Source: Ruminococcus sp.
Lineage (GTDB): Bacteria; Bacillota; Clostridia; Lachnospirales; Lachnospiraceae
Reading direction: 5' to 3'
Assembly: GCA_013911065.1 (NCBI GenBank)
Contig: JACERV010000002.1
Location: forward strand, 116,978 to 180,977
Length of the DNA stretch: 64,000 nucleotides
Each line of letters starts with the position of its first letter. Position 1 is the first letter of the stretch. Made by a program: the position numbers and the translations under genes. The notes under the pieces were generated by a model that was not told the DNA's origin, ran no database searches, and was given only the letters and a program-made list of their open reading frames with translations. Of the stretch, positions 16,666 through 24,956 are shown piece after piece.

Positions 16666-17442
16666 ATGAGCGATCGGAAATATAAAAACTTTAATGAAGA
16701 TTTTTCACTAAAAAATAAAACAGCAGTCATAACAGGGGCTGCGAATGGAATCGGAATAGAAATAGCAAAAATGTTTGCCAGAAAAGGTGCTGACATCGTT
16801 AGCTTCGATATGAAACGTTCCCTTGAACTGGAGGAATATGTCATAGCTCAGGGAAGAACAGTACTCTCTGTCACCGGCGATATTACCCGGCAAGCAGACA
16901 TTGACGCTCTTGTAAACGAAACAATACAAACATTTAAAAAGATTGATGTACTGGTAAATTGTGCAGGGATTGGCTTTTTAGAAATGGCATCAGAAAGCAC
17001 CGATAAAGTGTGGGATTTAACCATGGCTGTTAATCTCACTGGAACTACCAACATGTCACTGGCAGTTGGGAAGACTATGATTGAAAATAAAGAGGGATGT
17101 ATCATTAATATAGCGTCACAGGCAGGGGTTGTGGCCCTGGAACGCCACCTGGCTTATGGAACGTCTAAAGCAGGCGTTATCCAGATGACGAAACAACTGG
17201 CATTAGAATGGGGACAATATAACGTTAGAATCAACGCTATTTCCCCTACTATCATACTGACTCAAATGGGTGAAATGAACTGGAATAATGAAAAGGGCGA
17301 GGCTTTTAAGAAATCCATACCCTCCCGCCGGTTCGGTTATCCCGAGGAGGTTGCTGCCTGTGCTGTTTATCTGGCAAGTGACGCTGCCAGCTTATTCAAT
17401 GGAGCTAATCTGGTACTCGATGGGGGATACACAATTACATAA
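16666..17442 (+). CDS. Short-chain dehydrogenase/reductase
   Basis: The 258-residue classical SDR has the cofactor motif TGAANGIG (23-30), NCAGIGF, and the catalytic pair in YGTSKAG with an upstream Ser (IASQAG). It ends LVLDGGYTIT. It resembles gluconate/ketogluconate or sugar-alcohol SDRs. It is the last gene of the ketose operon, 20 nt after the zinc dehydrogenase. The substrate is unknown. Confidence 0.88.
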   Translation: MSDRKYKNFNEDFSLKNKTAVITGAANGIGIEIAKMFARKGADIVSFDMKRSLELEEYVIAQGRTVLSVTGDITRQADIDALVNETIQTFKKIDVLVNCAGIGFLEMASESTDKVWDLTMAVNLTGTTNMSLAVGKTMIENKEGCIINIASQAGVVALERHLAYGTSKAGVIQMTKQLALEWGQYNVRINAISPTIILTQMGEMNWNNEKGEAFKKSIPSRRFGYPEEVAACAVYLASDAASLFNGANLVLDGGYTIT

Positions 17443-17497
17443 AGCTGCGGCAGAATTGCAGGACTTAAACGCTCTGTAAAAACCGTTTTGTATGATA

Positions 17498-17547
17498 ATA
17501 GCTGGGCATGAGACCTAAATTATAAGGTATCCTGTCCAGCTATTTCT
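17498..17547 (+). terminator. Probable terminator of the ketose operon
   Basis: ATAGCTGG (17498-17505) pairs with CCAGCTAT (17536-17543), with further imperfect pairing inside; TTTCT follows. It lies 55 nt after the SDR stop. Confidence 0.6.
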
Positions 17548-17670
17548 AACTGCTTAAAGTATTACCAGGCTATTGAGCATTAAAAATTCACATCGTACCG
17601 TTTACAGCCGCTTGAAATCCTGTTAAGATGTGACATATAAATTAAAACTCATGGGAAGGGAGCGGAGCTT

Positions 17671-18141
17671 ATGAACATAAAACCTTATGTCAGGAAGACG
17701 CATTATTATGAAACTGACCAAATGGCTATTATCCATCATGCCAATTATATCCACTGGATGGAGGAGGCAAGAGTCGACTTCATGGAACAAATGGGCTTTA
17801 GTTACGAGCGCGCGGTAAGCACAGGAATTGACTTTGCACTGCTTGGTATTTCCTGTGAATATAAGTCTATGGTCCGCTTTGGAGACACTGTAAATATTCA
17901 AGTCTCCATATCCGCCCTGTCTGCCGCTAAAATGACAGTTCAATACGAAATCACTGACGCTGCCACCGGCAAGTTAAGAACAGTCGGGGAAAGCAGTCAT
18001 TGCTATTTTGATGCCAACAAAAAGCGTCCGGTTTCCTTAAAAAAAGTACTGCCGGAATTATATGATTTATTTGCTGATCTCTATGAATCCACCAGAAATT
18101 TGTCCTACTCTGTTCAGAATGACATCTTTTTACCATTGTAA
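17671..18141 (+). CDS. Acyl-CoA thioesterase, 4-hydroxybenzoyl-CoA thioesterase (YbgC/FcbC) type
   Basis: The 156-residue hotdog-fold protein has the family motif ETDQMAIIHHANYIHWMEEA, in which the Asp is the usual catalytic acid, followed by an SCEYKSMVRFGDTV strand. It is preceded by GGGAGCGGAGCTT. These enzymes hydrolyse short or aromatic acyl-CoAs. It stands alone between an operon terminator and a toxin-antitoxin pair, so context does not define the substrate. Confidence 0.88.
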   Translation: MNIKPYVRKTHYYETDQMAIIHHANYIHWMEEARVDFMEQMGFSYERAVSTGIDFALLGISCEYKSMVRFGDTVNIQVSISALSAAKMTVQYEITDAATGKLRTVGESSHCYFDANKKRPVSLKKVLPELYDLFADLYESTRNLSYSVQNDIFLPL

Positions 18142-18187
18142 TATTCATTTATCTGCCATATAATATAAAGAGATGAAAGGATGTGAT

Positions 18188-18358
18188 ATGATGACACCAT
18201 TAACCACAGCAGATACTACAATCGGCAATCCGATTGATTATTCAGAAAAAGATTCTTTTGATGCATTACACAATGAATTAGCAAAAGGGATCCAAAGCAT
18301 GAAAAATGGTGACGTATATACCATTGAAGAAGCATGGAAGGAAATAGATAAGATATAA
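18188..18358 (+). CDS. Putative antitoxin of a RelE/ParE-type pair
   Basis: The ATG at 18188 (or 18191) follows GAAAGGA; an earlier in-frame ATG at 18173 overlaps that ribosome site. The roughly 56-residue acidic protein ends VYTIEEAWKEIDKI, a tail typical of RelB/Phd-like antitoxins paired with RelE-fold toxins. The toxin gene starts 5 nt after its stop. Confidence 0.7.
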   Translation: MMTPLTTADTTIGNPIDYSEKDSFDALHNELAKGIQSMKNGDVYTIEEAWKEIDKI

Positions 18359-18363
18359 TATCT

Positions 18364-18702
18364 ATGGAAAAACCTATTAATTACAAAATTGTTTTGTCGA
18401 AGGATGCTCTACAGGACATTAAAGATATAAAGAAATATATTTTAACTACTTTTAAATATCGGGAATATGCTGAGAAATTTTCCCACAAAATAAAGACAGC
18501 CCTCAAAAGTTTAACTCCTTTTGCGGAGGGATACGAAAACACCGGATATGTTATAGAGGGCTTTCCCGTTTACTATAAGCCCTGCAGTACATACCTGATT
18601 TTCTTTGTAACGGATGGAACTACAGTTACCGTCATAAGGATTCTGAAAGACAGAATGTATTGGCAATCAATTATAAACAAAATGAAAAGAATAAAAAGAT
18701 AA
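18364..18702 (+). CDS. RelE/ParE-family toxin
   Basis: This basic 112-residue protein has the RelE/ParE pattern: YKIVLSKDALQDIKDIKKYI at the start, a central helix, and the strand pair YKPCSTYLIFFVTDG and VTVIRILKDRMYW at the end. ParE-like members poison gyrase and RelE-like members cut mRNA on the ribosome; which applies is not clear. Tight coupling to the small acidic gene upstream supports a type II toxin-antitoxin module. Confidence 0.82.
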   Translation: MEKPINYKIVLSKDALQDIKDIKKYILTTFKYREYAEKFSHKIKTALKSLTPFAEGYENTGYVIEGFPVYYKPCSTYLIFFVTDGTTVTVIRILKDRMYWQSIINKMKRIKR

Positions 18703-18720
18703 TCGATAATATTAAACTTT

Positions 18721-18768
18721 AAAAGCAATAATTCTTTCCTTAACTATTTGGATGGAATTATTGCTTTT
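18721..18768. terminator. Bidirectional terminator between toxin and GtrA-like genes
   Basis: A perfect 14-bp stem, AAAAGCAATAATTC (18721-18734) with its complement (18755-18768), separates the convergent genes. A- and T-rich flanks on both sides fit use from either strand. Confidence 0.85.
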
Positions 18769-18793
18769 ATTATTTAACTGTCAAACTAAGATA

Positions 18794-19393
18794 CTATGCC
18801 TTTTTCTGTTTAAAGATAATCTTCATAATCGGGAAGAATACCCAGAAGGATATGACAGAATTTATAAGCATTGTTATAATATCTGCCGCAGTCATGCCGG
18901 CCCCTTTTCCCATTACATCCATACAGAAGTTATAAATCGGGGTTTTATAAAGTCCCTGGAGAGCCGCGGCACCCACAGAAATAATCACCCATGCCACGAA
19001 ATACCAGAATGCTGCCTTTCCTACGCTGGAATTGGACTGAAAGGTCACGTTCCTCTGTAAGAAAAAGTTAATAATCTGAGCCAGCAGCAAGGTGATTTCT
19101 ACTGCCAGAAAATAGGCCAGGCCCCCGCCCCCTCCGTTTACAATAGATCCGGCTGCATAATCAAACACATAATAAATACTTCCATCCAGGTTTTGTCCCA
19201 CAGGCAGTATTTGAAAACTAGTACCAACCAGCGCAGTATAGCTGAATATCCACTTAATTGCAGGCATCAGAACCATCTGAAGCACAGTCACTCCATTGCT
19301 GATAACAAAAAATATAATAAACTGGGCAACCCCAGGATGCTTCTCTTTAAATTTTCCCCAAAAGCCCCGGCTGTTTTTTGCTTTTTCTGCCAT
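18794..19393 (-). CDS. GtrA-like small membrane protein
   Basis: The 199-residue protein has about four predicted helices (FIIFFVISNGVTVLQMV; a Gly-rich FLAVEITLLLAQIINFFL segment; YFVAWVIISVGAAAL; a final helix) and ends with a lysine cluster. The QFIIFFVISNG and NFFLQRNVTF features match GtrA/DPMS-type flippase-like proteins, which move lipid-linked sugars or act with glycosyltransferases. It is downstream of two beta-glucosidases, 18 nt after the second, so probably co-transcribed. Confidence 0.75.
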   Translation of the reverse strand: MAEKAKNSRGFWGKFKEKHPGVAQFIIFFVISNGVTVLQMVLMPAIKWIFSYTALVGTSFQILPVGQNLDGSIYYVFDYAAGSIVNGGGGGLAYFLAVEITLLLAQIINFFLQRNVTFQSNSSVGKAAFWYFVAWVIISVGAAALQGLYKTPIYNFCMDVMGKGAGMTAADIITMLINSVISFWVFFPIMKIIFKQKKA

Positions 19394-19411
19394 ATTTATT
19401 CTCCCTTCCCA

Positions 19412-21811
19412 TTACTTTCGGTTTGCAAAAAAGCCCTTTATCAAATGTCCCATTCCTTTAAAGAAATGTCCATTCACGACTTCCGCCATAGCTCTTGCCA
19501 TATCCATACTTACCATACCGCCGGTCATTTTCGCAATACCACGGAATGGAATATTGTAAATGAACAGAATATTCAAATCCGGTTCTCCTTTTGCCATACT
19601 CTTATTTTTCAAGTGTTCCAGTATCCGTAAAATTAGTCTGGCAAGACCGCTTTTTGCATAACGCATCTGGCAGAGAGCATCATTAATATCCAACCCCTTA
19701 CTTCTATCCCATCTGCCATCAGGTATGGGGCCGCCAAGAAGGTCTTCGAATTCTTCATCTCCTACTTCTGCAACCTGCCCTGTATAGTAAGAAGGCAGTT
19801 CTTCTTTCTTATATGGATACCTTGCTTCTGTACCTTCTATACTTACTTCTGTGCTTAGAGAAATCTCTGCCACATTAGGGCCTGCCATAATCTTGTACGG
19901 GCCGCCCTCTATTTCCCATTTATTTGTTATTACATTATAATAGCGGAATGCCTTATCATCCAGGGGGATTGTGACTGTCTTGCTTTCCCCTGCCTTCAGC
20001 CAGACCTTTCGAAAACCTTTCAGCTCTTTTACAGGACGAAAAATTTTACTGTCCGGCTTTGATATATAAATCTGCACTACCTCTGCACCATCTGCACTTC
20101 CGGTATTCTGAATTGTAACATGGACTTCGTTTTCAGCTGCCCGGATATCAGTGTAAGCAAATGAGGTGTAGCTAAGTCCATATCCAAAGGGGAATAATAC
20201 GGGTATGCCCGCCGTTTCATAATAGCGGTATCCTACGAACAGCCCTTCACGGTATTCAGAAGTCTTTTCCTTTCCCGGCCAGCAATGACAGATCGGAGTA
20301 TCTTCATAGCTAACAGGATAAGTTTCACTTAATCTTCCTGACGGACATACCTTTCCTGTTAAAATATTTGCTACAGCCCCGGCTCCGGCCTGACCTGCCA
20401 GATATCCATGTACCATACCCTTTACCAGATTCAGCCAGGGCATCTCCACAGGTGCTCCGGCGGACATCACAACAACTATATTGGAATTGGCCTTCTGCAC
20501 TGCTGCCAAGAGATCAATCTGATTATAGGCAATTTTCATATGCTCCCTGTCCATCCCTTCGGTTTCGGCCAGTTCATCCAGCCCCAGGTAAAGCAATACT
20601 ACGTCTGCACGTTTTGCCAGCTCTGCTGCCTTTCTTTCCAGTTCCTCGCTCATTTTTCCATTCCGGATAAAACCTTGCTCATAACCTGCAAACTCTACCC
20701 ATTCCTCAGTCTTCCATACACCCAAAGGACTGTCCAGCTTTGTGGAATTTACAATACTGGAGCCTGCCCCCTGGTACCGGGGTTTATCTGCAAAATCTCC
20801 AATAACTGCTACCTTTGTGCCTTGCTTCAGCGGGAGAATATTATCCTCATTTTTAAGCAGAACCACACATTCCTCAGCTGCTCTTTCTGCCATTCCATGA
20901 TGTTTCTCAATGTCAAATTCTTTTCCGGTTTTTCCTTCCACCGCCTTTTGTGTATCAAAAATGACACTGAGAAGTTCATCCACTCTTCTATCCAGCAGCT
21001 CTTCGCTTAATGTCCCTTCCTTCACAGCCGCCATCAGTTCTCTCATGCCATCCTTTCCGGTTGTGGGCATTTCCAGATGACTTCCGGCTTTTACTCCATC
21101 AGTATGGCTGTTGCTGCCGCCCCAGTCAGATACTACAAAGCCGTCAAATCCCCATTCATCTACAAGAATCTCCTGCAGCAAATGCTCATTCTCATTGGCA
21201 TAGACACCATTAATCCGGTTGTAGGAAGTCATAATGGATTTTGATTTCCCCTCTTTTACCGCAATTTCAAACCCGGTTGTATAAATCTCGCGGAAGGTCC
21301 GCTCATCCAGTACAGAGTCATTGGACATCCGTCTCAATTCCTGGCTGTTGGCCGCAAAATGCTTGGGGCATGCAGCTACTCCCTTGCTCTGGATTCCTTT
21401 TACATATCCTGCTGCCATCTTGCCTGCCAGATATGGGTCTTCACTGAAATATTCAAAGTTTCTTCCACACAAAGGGCTTCTCTTAATGTTCAGTCCCGGC
21501 CCAAGAAGTACATTTACTCCCTGAGACACGGCTTCCTCTCCCAGGTAGCTTCCCAGTTCTTCTCCCAGTCCGGGATTCCAGCTATTGGCCACGGTGGCTG
21601 CTGTAGGAAAACAAGTTGCGGGAACACTGGCATTTAATCCCAGGTGATCTGATTCCCCGGCCTGCCTGCGGATGCCGTGAGGCCCGTCGGACAACGTCAT
21701 AGATGGGATTCCCAAACGCTTTATATCTACAGTCTGCCAGAAATCCTTTCCTGACAGTAAGGATGCCTTTTCCTCCAATGTCATCTTACCAATTAATTCC
21801 TGGTATCTCAA
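19412..21811 (-). CDS. Beta-glucosidase, glycoside hydrolase family 3 (cytoplasmic)
   Basis: The 799-residue GH3 enzyme has the conventional order: N-terminal barrel starting TLEEKASLLSGKDFWQT, nucleophile Asp in GFVVSDWGG, then the alpha/beta sandwich (VLLKNEDNILPL, GAPVEMPWL), then a fibronectin-III-like domain (FGYGLSYTSF, VVQIYISKP). A C-terminal extension of about 120 residues is basic and Met/Gly-rich. There is no signal peptide, so it should act on imported beta-glucosides or cello-oligosaccharides. It lies 83 bp after the membrane-anchored GH3 gene on the same strand. Confidence 0.92.
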   Translation of the reverse strand: MRYQELIGKMTLEEKASLLSGKDFWQTVDIKRLGIPSMTLSDGPHGIRRQAGESDHLGLNASVPATCFPTAATVANSWNPGLGEELGSYLGEEAVSQGVNVLLGPGLNIKRSPLCGRNFEYFSEDPYLAGKMAAGYVKGIQSKGVAACPKHFAANSQELRRMSNDSVLDERTFREIYTTGFEIAVKEGKSKSIMTSYNRINGVYANENEHLLQEILVDEWGFDGFVVSDWGGSNSHTDGVKAGSHLEMPTTGKDGMRELMAAVKEGTLSEELLDRRVDELLSVIFDTQKAVEGKTGKEFDIEKHHGMAERAAEECVVLLKNEDNILPLKQGTKVAVIGDFADKPRYQGAGSSIVNSTKLDSPLGVWKTEEWVEFAGYEQGFIRNGKMSEELERKAAELAKRADVVLLYLGLDELAETEGMDREHMKIAYNQIDLLAAVQKANSNIVVVMSAGAPVEMPWLNLVKGMVHGYLAGQAGAGAVANILTGKVCPSGRLSETYPVSYEDTPICHCWPGKEKTSEYREGLFVGYRYYETAGIPVLFPFGYGLSYTSFAYTDIRAAENEVHVTIQNTGSADGAEVVQIYISKPDSKIFRPVKELKGFRKVWLKAGESKTVTIPLDDKAFRYYNVITNKWEIEGGPYKIMAGPNVAEISLSTEVSIEGTEARYPYKKEELPSYYTGQVAEVGDEEFEDLLGGPIPDGRWDRSKGLDINDALCQMRYAKSGLARLILRILEHLKNKSMAKGEPDLNILFIYNIPFRGIAKMTGGMVSMDMARAMAEVVNGHFFKGMGHLIKGFFANRK

Positions 21812-21894
21812 AATGTTACCTCCTATTTCACACCTGTATGGAAAAGGGAACCGGATGTATTATCCGATTCCGCATTTCCTATAGATGACTTGTT

Positions 21895-24783
21895 TTATTC
21901 CAATCTTGCATCTTTTGTTTCTACTGCTCTTTTCCGGAACCTTTTAATTAATACAACCTCAAGTGCAACAACAACTGCTGCAAGAATTACATCAATTACA
22001 ATTGCTGCAATCTGCCAGGACATTAACCCTGTCTGAATATTGTCTGCATCATAAGCACGGCTGTTTACTACAGTGTACAGAATATTATGAACTGCATTTC
22101 TCATTGCCTGAACACCTGTTGCACTCTTCTGGTCCACGACATGGTTTGTTGCTGTGTCATAAGCCACCAGCATGGCATCTGTACCATTTCTGATTGCTTG
22201 ATCAGCAGTCATATAACCGTATACACCGAAATAATCTGTAAGCACAAATCCTTTGAATCCCCATTCGTCACGAAGTACGGTATTACAAAGTTCTGTACTG
22301 CCGCCAGCCCAGCGTGCTCCGATATAGTTGAAGGAAGACATAACAGCCTTTGCGCCTCCGTCTTTTACGGCTATTTCAAAAGGTTTCAGGTATATCTCAC
22401 GGACAGCCTGTTCATTTGTCCATGTACAAAGCATATTGTTACGGTTTGTTTCTTGGTCATTTAATGCAAAATGCTTAAGATAAGCATACACACCTTCTTT
22501 TTCAGCACCAATTACTGATTGTGCCGCTATATGCCCTGCAAGAACTCCATCCTCTGAATAATACTCGAAGTTACGTCCTGCAAATGCACTTCTGTGTGTA
22601 TTCATAGCTGGTGCATACCAGCCGGATACTCCCATCTCATCCGCCATTTTTCCGATGCTTTCTCCGAAACGCTCTGCAATCGCTTTGTTCCATGTATTAG
22701 AAATCATCACTGCTGACGGAAAGCCGATAGAACCTGTTCCGGTAAAGTTATTATTGATAGAGGCAGGTCCGTCACAGTCGATAGTCTGCACCTTAGAAAT
22801 ACTGCTTGCTGCCGGTGTCTGATATCCTGACAGAGCAATAACCGTATCCATCTCACTGAGTGTCATTTGATCCAGCAAAGTATCCCACTGAGGATCATCA
22901 TAGTCAGCACCACGCAATGCCTGCAGCTCAAGACCATTGTCAGCCCCTGTAACAGGCATTTCATCTGCTTCATTATTGTAATCCTCTGGGTTATAATTAC
23001 TGTTGTTAATAAATTCTGCTTTTTTCTCATCCGAAATAGACAGGCTTGCAGGAGCAGCAGTTGCCTCCTCATAATTTGCAAATCCATCTGTACGTGACAG
23101 GTATGTTATATCTCCTACCGCATAGTCAAATTGGTTTGTTGCAACTGTCTCATCTGTAGATCTCTTATTATTTTCATCATAAACAATTGTATTGTCTACA
23201 GTATAGGTATCCTCGTCAATCACATGGTGAGAATCAGAACGAATAGAAATTCCATACTCTCCACTTTCCAGTACATAGGCCTTTGCACCCTTATCATCAT
23301 AAGAAGCCATGTCCTCTGCCTTGAAGGAAACCGTAATTGTCTCGGATGCTCCGGCTTCCAGCATATCTGTCTTTTCAAACGCAACCAGATTTGCCACAGC
23401 CTTTTCAATTCCTCCATTTGTATACGGTGGGTTATAATACACTTCCACTACGTCCTTACCAGCAGTATCACCAGTATTTGTCACTGTGACATCAAAAGAA
23501 ATTACTCCATCCGCCTCTGTGATTTGTCCCATTTCCTGTTCAAAAGTAGTATAGGACAGTCCATATCCAAAAGGATACAGAACATGCTCATCATAATTGA
23601 TAAGCCCTTCATCTGCCGCCGTTTCCCAGAAACGATATCCTACGTAAATACCTTCCACATAATTAACAAAGGAAGGGAGCGTAGTTACCTCCTCATCAGA
23701 AGCGAAGGTCTTTGCGGTATATGCAAATTCATCCATATTGTCATAATCGAAGACTCCAAAGTTATTGGATGTAGGTGTGTTATCTAAATCATAGACAAAG
23801 GTATCACTTGTCTTTGCTGACGGATTTACATCACCGCTCAGCACTTCTCCCAATGCCGTAAAGCCAGACTGGCCTGTACCCGGGCACCATACAGCACTTT
23901 TAATCTGCTCATAATCATTGATAAACCCAAGCTCCATGGCATTTGCACCATTATATACTACAATAACATCATCAAAATTGGAACATACCAAATCCAGCAT
24001 ATCTTTCTCTGTCTGGCTTAACTGAAGATAATGTTCTCCATCCCCGAAATCTTTATAATCTGAAGAATTATCTGTATATGTAACCTGACTTACATCTACA
24101 GGAAGGTCTGCACCTTCACCGCCTACACGTGTAATCACAACCATTGCCGTATCAGAAAAATCTTTTGCAGATTTCAGCAGCTCATCACTGTAGGAATCCG
24201 CAGTCGGCTCCGGCAACGTCCAGTCCTGAGCCCACATTCCTACTTCCGGGCGGTCTGAACGGAAGGTTGTATAGAAATCAGAAAGCTCATCATTCAGTTC
24301 AAATCCCGCATCTGTCAGTCCCTGCAGCAAAGTCTTTGTCTCATAAGCATCGGACAAAGAACCCGATCCTGTTCCCCCGTAGCATGGGTTTGTGGAAGCC
24401 CATCCAAATACGTTCAGATTCTTATTTTCTGTTACTGGGAGAAGGTTATTTTCATTCTTTAATAAAACGATTCCCTCCTCGGCAATTTCAGTACACAATT
24501 CTGTCGCTGCATCTGAAGTTTCTTCTGTAATTGTTCCATTTCCTGTTGCCAGCGAAATCATGCTGTACATAGGTCCGAAGCAAATCATGTTTACGACGAT
24601 TACCAGAGCCAGCAGAATTGCAATTCCTGCTTCTCCTCTGATGAACTTCTTCTTTGCCTTTTCCAGCTTCATACATGCAACAATTACAATAATTGCAAGT
24701 ACAAGTACAACTCCAAAATCGATAAGATACGGTTTACACGAGTTCAAGACGTTTATGACGTCATCCATGTTAATTTTTAACAT
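21895..24783 (-). CDS. Membrane-anchored GH3 beta-glucosidase with permuted domain order
   Basis: The 962-residue protein begins with two hydrophobic helices (about 22-41 and 53-78). The GH3 C-terminal sandwich (GIVLLKNENNLLPV) and FnIII-like domain (FGYGLSYTTFEQ) come first, and the GH3 catalytic barrel (TLSEMDTVIALSGYQ up to nucleophile Asp in GFVLTDYFG) comes last. It ends with another membrane helix (IAAIVIDVILAAVVVALEVV) and a basic tail. Reversed GH3 order is known from some ruminococcal enzymes; membrane anchoring at both ends is less usual. It should hydrolyse beta-glucosides outside the cell. The promoter carries direct repeats resembling LytTR sites, and the LytTR system is the next locus upstream. 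Confidence 0.88.
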   Translation of the reverse strand: MLKINMDDVINVLNSCKPYLIDFGVVLVLAIIVIVACMKLEKAKKKFIRGEAGIAILLALVIVVNMICFGPMYSMISLATGNGTITEETSDAATELCTEIAEEGIVLLKNENNLLPVTENKNLNVFGWASTNPCYGGTGSGSLSDAYETKTLLQGLTDAGFELNDELSDFYTTFRSDRPEVGMWAQDWTLPEPTADSYSDELLKSAKDFSDTAMVVITRVGGEGADLPVDVSQVTYTDNSSDYKDFGDGEHYLQLSQTEKDMLDLVCSNFDDVIVVYNGANAMELGFINDYEQIKSAVWCPGTGQSGFTALGEVLSGDVNPSAKTSDTFVYDLDNTPTSNNFGVFDYDNMDEFAYTAKTFASDEEVTTLPSFVNYVEGIYVGYRFWETAADEGLINYDEHVLYPFGYGLSYTTFEQEMGQITEADGVISFDVTVTNTGDTAGKDVVEVYYNPPYTNGGIEKAVANLVAFEKTDMLEAGASETITVSFKAEDMASYDDKGAKAYVLESGEYGISIRSDSHHVIDEDTYTVDNTIVYDENNKRSTDETVATNQFDYAVGDITYLSRTDGFANYEEATAAPASLSISDEKKAEFINNSNYNPEDYNNEADEMPVTGADNGLELQALRGADYDDPQWDTLLDQMTLSEMDTVIALSGYQTPAASSISKVQTIDCDGPASINNNFTGTGSIGFPSAVMISNTWNKAIAERFGESIGKMADEMGVSGWYAPAMNTHRSAFAGRNFEYYSEDGVLAGHIAAQSVIGAEKEGVYAYLKHFALNDQETNRNNMLCTWTNEQAVREIYLKPFEIAVKDGGAKAVMSSFNYIGARWAGGSTELCNTVLRDEWGFKGFVLTDYFGVYGYMTADQAIRNGTDAMLVAYDTATNHVVDQKSATGVQAMRNAVHNILYTVVNSRAYDADNIQTGLMSWQIAAIVIDVILAAVVVALEVVLIKRFRKRAVETKDARLE

Positions 24784-24818
24784 CTCATTTCCTCCCTTGT
24801 CATCTTTTATCTTTATTC

Positions 24819-24884
24819 ATTATATTGCTTTACACGTATTTTTCACATTTTTAACACAAACTGTACTTTTTATGAATAAACTGT
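24819..24884 (-). promoter_or_regulatory. Promoter of GH3 gene with LytTR-like direct repeats
   Basis: On the minus strand ACAGTTT occurs twice (complements at 24858-24864 and 24878-24884) exactly 20 bp apart, about 40 bp upstream of TATAAT (24819-24824). No good -35 is seen. Paired ACAGTT-type repeats one to two turns apart are the AgrA/LytTR pattern; the response regulator encoded upstream is the candidate activator. Confidence 0.55.
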
Positions 24885-24913
24885 TAATACCTTGTATGTT
24901 TCTAACAAATTAG

Positions 24914-24950
24914 AACGCTGGATTTTGTACATTGTGCACTATCCAGCGTT
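24914..24950 (-). terminator. Terminator after the two-component operon
   Basis: Perfect arms AACGCTGGAT and ATCCAGCGTT lie directly after the histidine kinase stop. The T-tract is weak. Confidence 0.6.
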
Positions 24951-24956
24951 CCAACT

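Noticed and set aside
20408..21010. 200-codon plus-strand frame, and similar ones at 23131-23787
   Set aside because: Antisense to the two GH3 genes, with His/Cys/Leu-rich low-quality protein sequence.
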